Of a DNA stretch of 9,200 bases, positions 6,689-9,200 are shown piece by piece. A program made the position numbers and the translations under genes. A model generated the notes under the pieces. The model was given only the letters and a program-made list of their open reading frames with translations. It had not been told where the DNA came from and ran no database searches. Positions within the stretch are counted from its first letter, which is position 1; every line of letters begins with the position of its first letter. Source of the stretch: Paludibacter sp. (GTDB lineage Bacteria > Bacteroidota > Bacteroidia > Bacteroidales > Paludibacteraceae); NCBI GenBank assembly GCA_024709185.1, contig JANJXE010000314.1, positions 1 to 9,200 on the forward strand. Direction: 5' to 3'.

Positions 6689-7153
6689 TCAAACGAGGAT
6701 GACATACTTCTTCTGAATTTAATTCGCGAAGGTGATAAACTGGCTTTCAGACATTTGTTTGAATCCTATTTTACGCCCTTGTGTCGCTTTATGCATCTGT
6801 ATATCCGCGAAACGACCATCGTTGAGGAGCTGGCGCTCGATATTTTTACCTATGTGTGGGAAAACCGGAAAACACTCCAAATTCAATTGTCGCTAAAAGC
6901 CTACCTGTTTCAGGCTGCCCGCAATAAATGCCTGAATACATTACGGCAGAAGAAACTCACCATCAGCCTTGAAGATACCGACTTCGATGTGGCCGAAACC
7001 AATGTGATGAGCCTCGAAACCGACGAGCTGTATCATCTTATTCAGGAGGCTGTGATGGCATTACCGGATAAATGCAGGGAAGTGTTTCAACTTAGCCGAT
7101 CCGAAAACCGCACCAATCAGGAAATTGCGGCTCAATTAAATATTCAGCTGTGA
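6683..7153 (+). CDS. ECF-type RNA polymerase sigma factor, C-terminally truncated (probable remnant)
   Basis: ECF sigma factors direct RNA polymerase to specific promoters; in Bacteroidota they are often paired with FecR anti-sigma factors and SusCD systems. GTG 6683 is the only plausible start: no ATG lies in frame upstream, and the first internal Met is at residue 37. Region 2 covers about 20-88 (AFRHLFESYFTPLCRFMHLYI, then EELALDIFTYVWENR, then AYLFQAARNKCLNTLR). Region 4 begins at about 113 (AVMALPDKCREVFQLSRSENRTNQEIAAQLNI) but stops two residues after LNI, where the family continues into the recognition helix (usually SxKTVE...KALKxLR). At 156 aa it is about 20-35 residues short. The lost part should be needed for -35 recognition, so the product is probably non-functional. 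Neither other frame after 7147 restores a matching sequence, which argues for truncation over a single frameshift. No fecR follows. Confidence 0.82.
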   Translation: MSSNEDDILLLNLIREGDKLAFRHLFESYFTPLCRFMHLYIRETTIVEELALDIFTYVWENRKTLQIQLSLKAYLFQAARNKCLNTLRQKKLTISLEDTDFDVAETNVMSLETDELYHLIQEAVMALPDKCREVFQLSRSENRTNQEIAAQLNIQL

Positions 7154-7164
7154 TTAATGATTAA
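7151..7164. repeat. Tandem heptamer TGATTAA x2 at the sigma-factor break point
   Basis: Two abutting TGATTAA copies start exactly at the premature stop (7151-7153) of the ECF sigma gene. Such a short repeat may be coincidence in A/T-rich DNA, but it marks the point where family-like coding sequence is lost. The gap 7154-7296 otherwise holds only the inverted repeat listed separately, and I see no gene in it. Confidence 0.4.
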
Positions 7165-7237
7165 TGGGTGGGGCTGAAGATTGGACGCGGGTTCGACATT
7201 ATGCCCTGTGAATTGTTAAATATAATTATTCTTACTT

Positions 7238-7276
7238 TTTTGCACCATTATCAACTTATTTGATAATGGTGCAAAA
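7238..7276. repeat. Perfect 16-bp inverted repeat between convergent genes (possible bidirectional transcript end)
   Basis: TTTTGCACCATTATCA (7238-7253) and TGATAATGGTGCAAAA (7261-7276) pair without a mismatch around a 7-base loop, ACTTATT. It lies 21 bases beyond the hipA stop and 84 bases beyond the sigma stop, between convergent genes, where a bidirectional terminator would be expected. The stem has T's on its 5' side and A's on its 3' side, the reverse of the usual A-stem-T layout, and neither strand has a free U-run after it. A protein-binding palindrome or element end is therefore possible. A second small repeat, TGGT (7277-7280) / ACCA (7287-7290), adjoins it. Confidence 0.6.
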
Positions 7277-7296
7277 TGGTATAATAACCACTTTGC

Positions 7297-8544
7297 TTAA
7301 TAAAAAGCTTTTGCTTTCCTCTCAATTTCAGAAGGAGAAATCTTGTAGCTTTCAGCAACTTTTCTCCAGTTAGAAACCGCCTTTATAACTTCATCTTTTA
7401 TTTCTGAAGCACGCTTTTCGGACAATAAATAATAAGGAGCCGTTTTCATCACCAAATCAATATCCAACGAGTTATCCTCTTCATCAATATTTAGTTTAAG
7501 ACCTGTGCCTGTTTCATTTGCATTGATATCAAATGCGGGCGATAATGTCCATCCAGCTTCTGTAAAAAGAAATCCATGATTTCGAAGATGATCATCGGTA
7601 TTAGAAACACAAACAGAAAAAAGCACTCTGCGGAAAAGTTCCCCGAGGTTTGCAGTTACATCTTCACAGATAGATTTTATTAACCCAACTAAATCCAGGT
7701 AACTTACACCACTGTCTGCGTCATCTCCATCCTTGCGCTGTAACAATGTCATCGCTGAAGCAAAGTGAATCCGTTTGTTGTCTTCTGTCCTGTCGAAACG
7801 TTGCGACAAATAAGTATGATAAGGAGAAGCCAGTTTTTTAACTAAGGCATTGGGAACCGTAATTTTGGACTGAATAGCCAGTTCGTGTACCACCATTTCC
7901 CATAATCCTACATCTGAATCATCATTATTGCCTGGAAATTTTGCGATCCATTGTTTTCCTCTTGTGTCCACAACATCTGCTTTTGGACGAGCGCCACCCA
8001 GCGATGAACCGGGAGCAATAAGTTGATTAATCCATTTTAGCGATGCTTCATCTAATTCGTCAGCATTTTTTTCATATTGCTGTACTGCATAATCAAGATC
8101 CCTTAATGAAGTCCAGGGTGGAGCAGCCAGCCGTTCATCATTACTCAGAAAGTCATCCTCATCACTTTCTTTTAAACGGAGTCCACCCATGCGGTGACTA
8201 TCATGTACACCTACTAAGAAATCAATTCCGACTAAAGTACGGGGTTCCGTTTTCTCAATTTTGGACAATAGTATTTCCCGGCGTTTCATCAACAGCTGCC
8301 CCCATCTATCAGGCGAAGAATCCTTGAAAATGCCAAAATTGTCGTTTGATGATGCATAATGTACGCCTTTGAAAAGAGGCAATTCCGGATCAATCGAAAT
8401 ACCACTCTTTATCCATTCATCATCATATTCAAAAGAATACACCGCTTTGCCACGAAGAGAAGTATAATACAACTTCCCTATCAATTGAGGTGAGTCGAAC
8501 ATGTACCAATCGGCATAAACACGTATTTCCTTATTCTGTTTCAT
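7297..8544 (-). CDS. hipA: HipA-type toxin, serine/threonine kinase of a type II toxin-antitoxin system
   Basis: HipA kinases phosphorylate translation-related targets (glutamyl-tRNA synthetase for E. coli HipA) and cause growth arrest unless bound by HipB. The 415-aa protein is near full family length. The N-terminal coupling domain occupies about 5-125. The kinase core shows the Gly-rich loop GSSLGGARPK (179-188), with Ser181 matching the autophosphorylated Ser150 of E. coli HipA. The ATP-binding lysine is in WIAKF (Lys202), the catalytic loop is SNTDDHLRNHGF (Asp317, Asn322), and the metal-binding Asp339 is in SPAFDIN. All key residues are present, so it should be an active kinase. Its target cannot be told from sequence. 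It starts 5 bases after the hipB stop, so the two are translationally linked. The N-terminal domain is fused to the kinase, unlike the split HipS/HipT systems. Confidence 0.94.
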   Translation of the reverse strand: MKQNKEIRVYADWYMFDSPQLIGKLYYTSLRGKAVYSFEYDDEWIKSGISIDPELPLFKGVHYASSNDNFGIFKDSSPDRWGQLLMKRREILLSKIEKTEPRTLVGIDFLVGVHDSHRMGGLRLKESDEDDFLSNDERLAAPPWTSLRDLDYAVQQYEKNADELDEASLKWINQLIAPGSSLGGARPKADVVDTRGKQWIAKFPGNNDDSDVGLWEMVVHELAIQSKITVPNALVKKLASPYHTYLSQRFDRTEDNKRIHFASAMTLLQRKDGDDADSGVSYLDLVGLIKSICEDVTANLGELFRRVLFSVCVSNTDDHLRNHGFLFTEAGWTLSPAFDINANETGTGLKLNIDEEDNSLDIDLVMKTAPYYLLSEKRASEIKDEVIKAVSNWRKVAESYKISPSEIERKAKAFY

Positions 8545-8549
8545 AAAAC

Positions 8550-8927
8550 TTATTCAAATTCAGGTTTTAAGGAATTCCCTTTGTCAATTACATGTTCAAT
8601 AACAGATGGAGTTTCTTTCTTTTTAGGAGCTCTTTTTTTAACAATTAGTCCGGCATCCTGTATCTGTCGGCCAATCGGATCTTTGTCTGCTATTAATAAC
8701 AAATCATCTTCAAGCCGTAAAACAGATAATACCTGTAAATAATTACCCAATGAAACCGATGGTGAACCCGCTTCAATATTTCCCATGGTAGATACTGCAA
8801 TACCAGCCCGCTCGGCCATAGAGCGAATGGATAGCTTTCGGCGTAGACGGGCTAACTTTAAATTCTCACCCAATGTGGTAAGGATGTTTTTCTGCTTCTG
8901 AATAAAACTGGTTCCTTTTGATTTCAT
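8550..8927 (-). CDS. hipB: HipB-type antitoxin, XRE-family helix-turn-helix repressor
   Basis: HipB neutralises the HipA kinase and represses its own operon as a dimer. This 125-aa protein has an XRE/Cro-type HTH at about 19-78: LGENLKLARLRRKLSIRSMAERAG, then VSTMGNIEAGSPSVSLGNYLQVL. A Lys/Arg-rich stretch (97-104) and a flexible tail (105-125) follow, typical of the protease-sensitive end of antitoxins. It is longer than E. coli HipB (88 aa). Antitoxin-first order and the 5-base gap to hipA fit a hipBA operon. The start ATG (8927-8925) lies about 20 bases from an exact TAnnTTTG element and next to palindromes likely to be its own operators. A nitroreductase-like gene ends 79 bases upstream on the same strand. 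Confidence 0.92.
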   Translation of the reverse strand: MKSKGTSFIQKQKNILTTLGENLKLARLRRKLSIRSMAERAGIAVSTMGNIEAGSPSVSLGNYLQVLSVLRLEDDLLLIADKDPIGRQIQDAGLIVKKRAPKKKETPSVIEHVIDKGNSLKPEFE

Positions 8928-8933
8928 AACAAC

Positions 8934-8943
8934 TGATATTTCA
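8934..8943. promoter_or_regulatory. hipB: Candidate HipB operator 1 (TGATATTTCA)
   Basis: This near-palindrome differs at one base from the perfect palindrome at 8966-8975. It lies at the expected transcription start of hipBA, just upstream of the hipB ATG. Flanking C (8933) and G (8944) extend the symmetry. Confidence 0.5.
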
Positions 8944-8946
8944 GCA

Positions 8947-8954
8947 CAAAAGTA
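8947..8954 (-). promoter_or_regulatory. Bacteroidetes-type -7 promoter element for hipBA
   Basis: Read on the - strand this is TACTTTTG, an exact TAnnTTTG match, 19 bases before the hipB start codon. It lies between the two candidate operators, so a bound repressor would cover it. No TTTG is seen at -33, a region occupied by the second palindrome. Confidence 0.6.
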
Positions 8955-8965
8955 AGTGAATTATT

Positions 8966-8975
8966 TGATATATCA
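8966..8975. promoter_or_regulatory. hipB: Candidate HipB operator 2 (perfect palindrome TGATATATCA)
   Basis: This 10-bp perfect palindrome sits in the -33 region of the hipBA promoter, 32 bp centre to centre from operator 1, or about three helical turns. The pairing of near-identical palindromes around the promoter is what an autoregulating HipB would need. Confidence 0.5.
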
Positions 8976-8997
8976 GGCATTAAAATAAAAAAGCGAT

Positions 8998-9006
8998 GAT
9001 AATATC
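8998..9006. promoter_or_regulatory. hipB: Weak third candidate HipB operator (GATAATATC)
   Basis: This odd-length palindrome, GATA-A-TATC, has half-sites related to the TGATAT of the other two and is centred 31.5 bp from operator 2, keeping the same spacing. It directly abuts the nitroreductase stop codon. It is more degenerate, so it may be chance. Confidence 0.25.
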
Positions 9007-9200
9007 TCAGTTTACCGATGCAAAACTTCGCCGTATTCCCTTTTTATACTGTACCGCCGGATAGCCAACCCCCCCAAACAAACCTTCGCGGCTTTTATAC
9101 CGTATTCCGTGTTTTTCTCTGAACTGCTGTGCTTTTTTGCCATTTTGAATTAGCGGATGAATGGCGCCCAGCATGCAGGTGCCCAATCCCCTCGACTCTG
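9007..9200 (-). CDS. Nitroreductase-family protein, C-terminal part only (gene continues beyond the right edge)
   Basis: Reading the - strand from the right edge, an open frame of 63 codons (first complete codon 9198-9196) ends at TGA 9009-9007. It starts ESRGLGTCMLGAIHP, the GLGTC-type segment of FMN-dependent nitroreductases, and ends with FGGVGYPAVQYKKGIRRSFASVN, the typical VGYPxxxYK(R)..RR tail. Nitroreductases use NAD(P)H to reduce nitroaromatics, quinones or other acceptors; this fragment gives no substrate. No start codon lies in the window, so the N-terminal FMN-binding part is unseen. The C-terminus looks intact, so the hipBA genes have not interrupted it. It is co-directional with hipBA, with the hipBA promoter region in the 79-base gap between them. 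Confidence 0.75.
   Translation of the reverse strand, partial: ESRGLGTCMLGAIHPLIQNGKKAQQFREKHGIRYKSREGLFGGVGYPAVQYKKGIRRSFASVN

Noticed and set aside
7189..7197. GGGTTCGAC resembles a tRNA T-loop, which could mark a tRNA-derived attachment site.
   Set aside because: No 7-base loop closed by a 5-bp stem, no acceptor stem or anticodon arm, and no integrase gene nearby.
7234..7242. TTACTTTTTTGC on the + strand as a promoter upstream of the inverted repeat.
   Set aside because: Spacing between TA and TTTG is four bases instead of two, and no + strand gene follows.
7256..8970. A 10-base direct repeat TTATTTGATA at 7256-7265 and 8961-8970 that brackets the hipBA operon, as if left by an insertion.
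   Set aside because: It is short and A/T-rich, and each copy is part of another palindromic motif. Flanks share nothing further, so chance is a sufficient explanation.
1..9200. CRISPR arrays, rRNA or tRNA genes, transposases and insertion sequences.
   Set aside because: No regularly spaced repeats, no cloverleaf-compatible segments and no transposase-like reading frame were seen on either strand.

Overview
The window looks like chromosomal DNA from a member of the Bacteroidota, most plausibly a Bacteroidales-type or related environmental lineage. Four things point there. It opens with a SusD/RagB outer-membrane lipoprotein gene. One protein ends in a type IX secretion (T9SS) sorting domain. 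Three promoters match the Bacteroidetes -7 element TAnnTTTG. Start codons lack clear Shine-Dalgarno sequences and often follow A/T-rich leaders. I cannot name the genus.

Left part (1-5988, all + strand): a probable glycerophosphodiester-scavenging locus. It holds a 5'-truncated susD-like gene, a PKD-domain lipoprotein with a glycerophosphodiester phosphodiesterase (GDPD) domain, a secreted protein of unknown function with a T9SS C-terminal domain, a second periplasmic-type GDPD, and a GlpT/UhpT-family organophosphate:phosphate antiporter. A SusC partner would be expected just upstream of the window. The inferred flow is: surface capture of glycerophosphodiesters by SusCD, hydrolysis to sn-glycerol-3-phosphate plus alcohol by the two GDPDs, and uptake of glycerol-3-phosphate across the inner membrane by the antiporter. 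A strong inverted repeat (3609-3658) separates the T9SS-cargo gene from the second GDPD gene, so the cluster is probably at least two transcription units.

Middle (5989-7153, + strand): a SatP/YaaH-type acetate/succinate transporter with its own promoter, which overlaps a candidate operator. It is followed by an ECF sigma factor gene with a perfect promoter element and a perfect inverted repeat over its GTG start. The sigma factor ends abruptly inside region 4.2, before the DNA-recognition helix, and no FecR-type anti-sigma gene follows. It is probably a remnant.

Right part (7154-9200): a perfect 16-bp inverted repeat (7238-7276) lies between convergent genes. Then comes a hipBA toxin-antitoxin operon on the - strand (antitoxin 8927-8550, kinase 8544-7297). 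The hipB promoter is flanked by two near-identical palindromes and a weaker third, spaced about 32 bp apart, which are likely HipB operators. The right edge carries the C-terminal part of a nitroreductase-like gene on the - strand, read into from outside the window.
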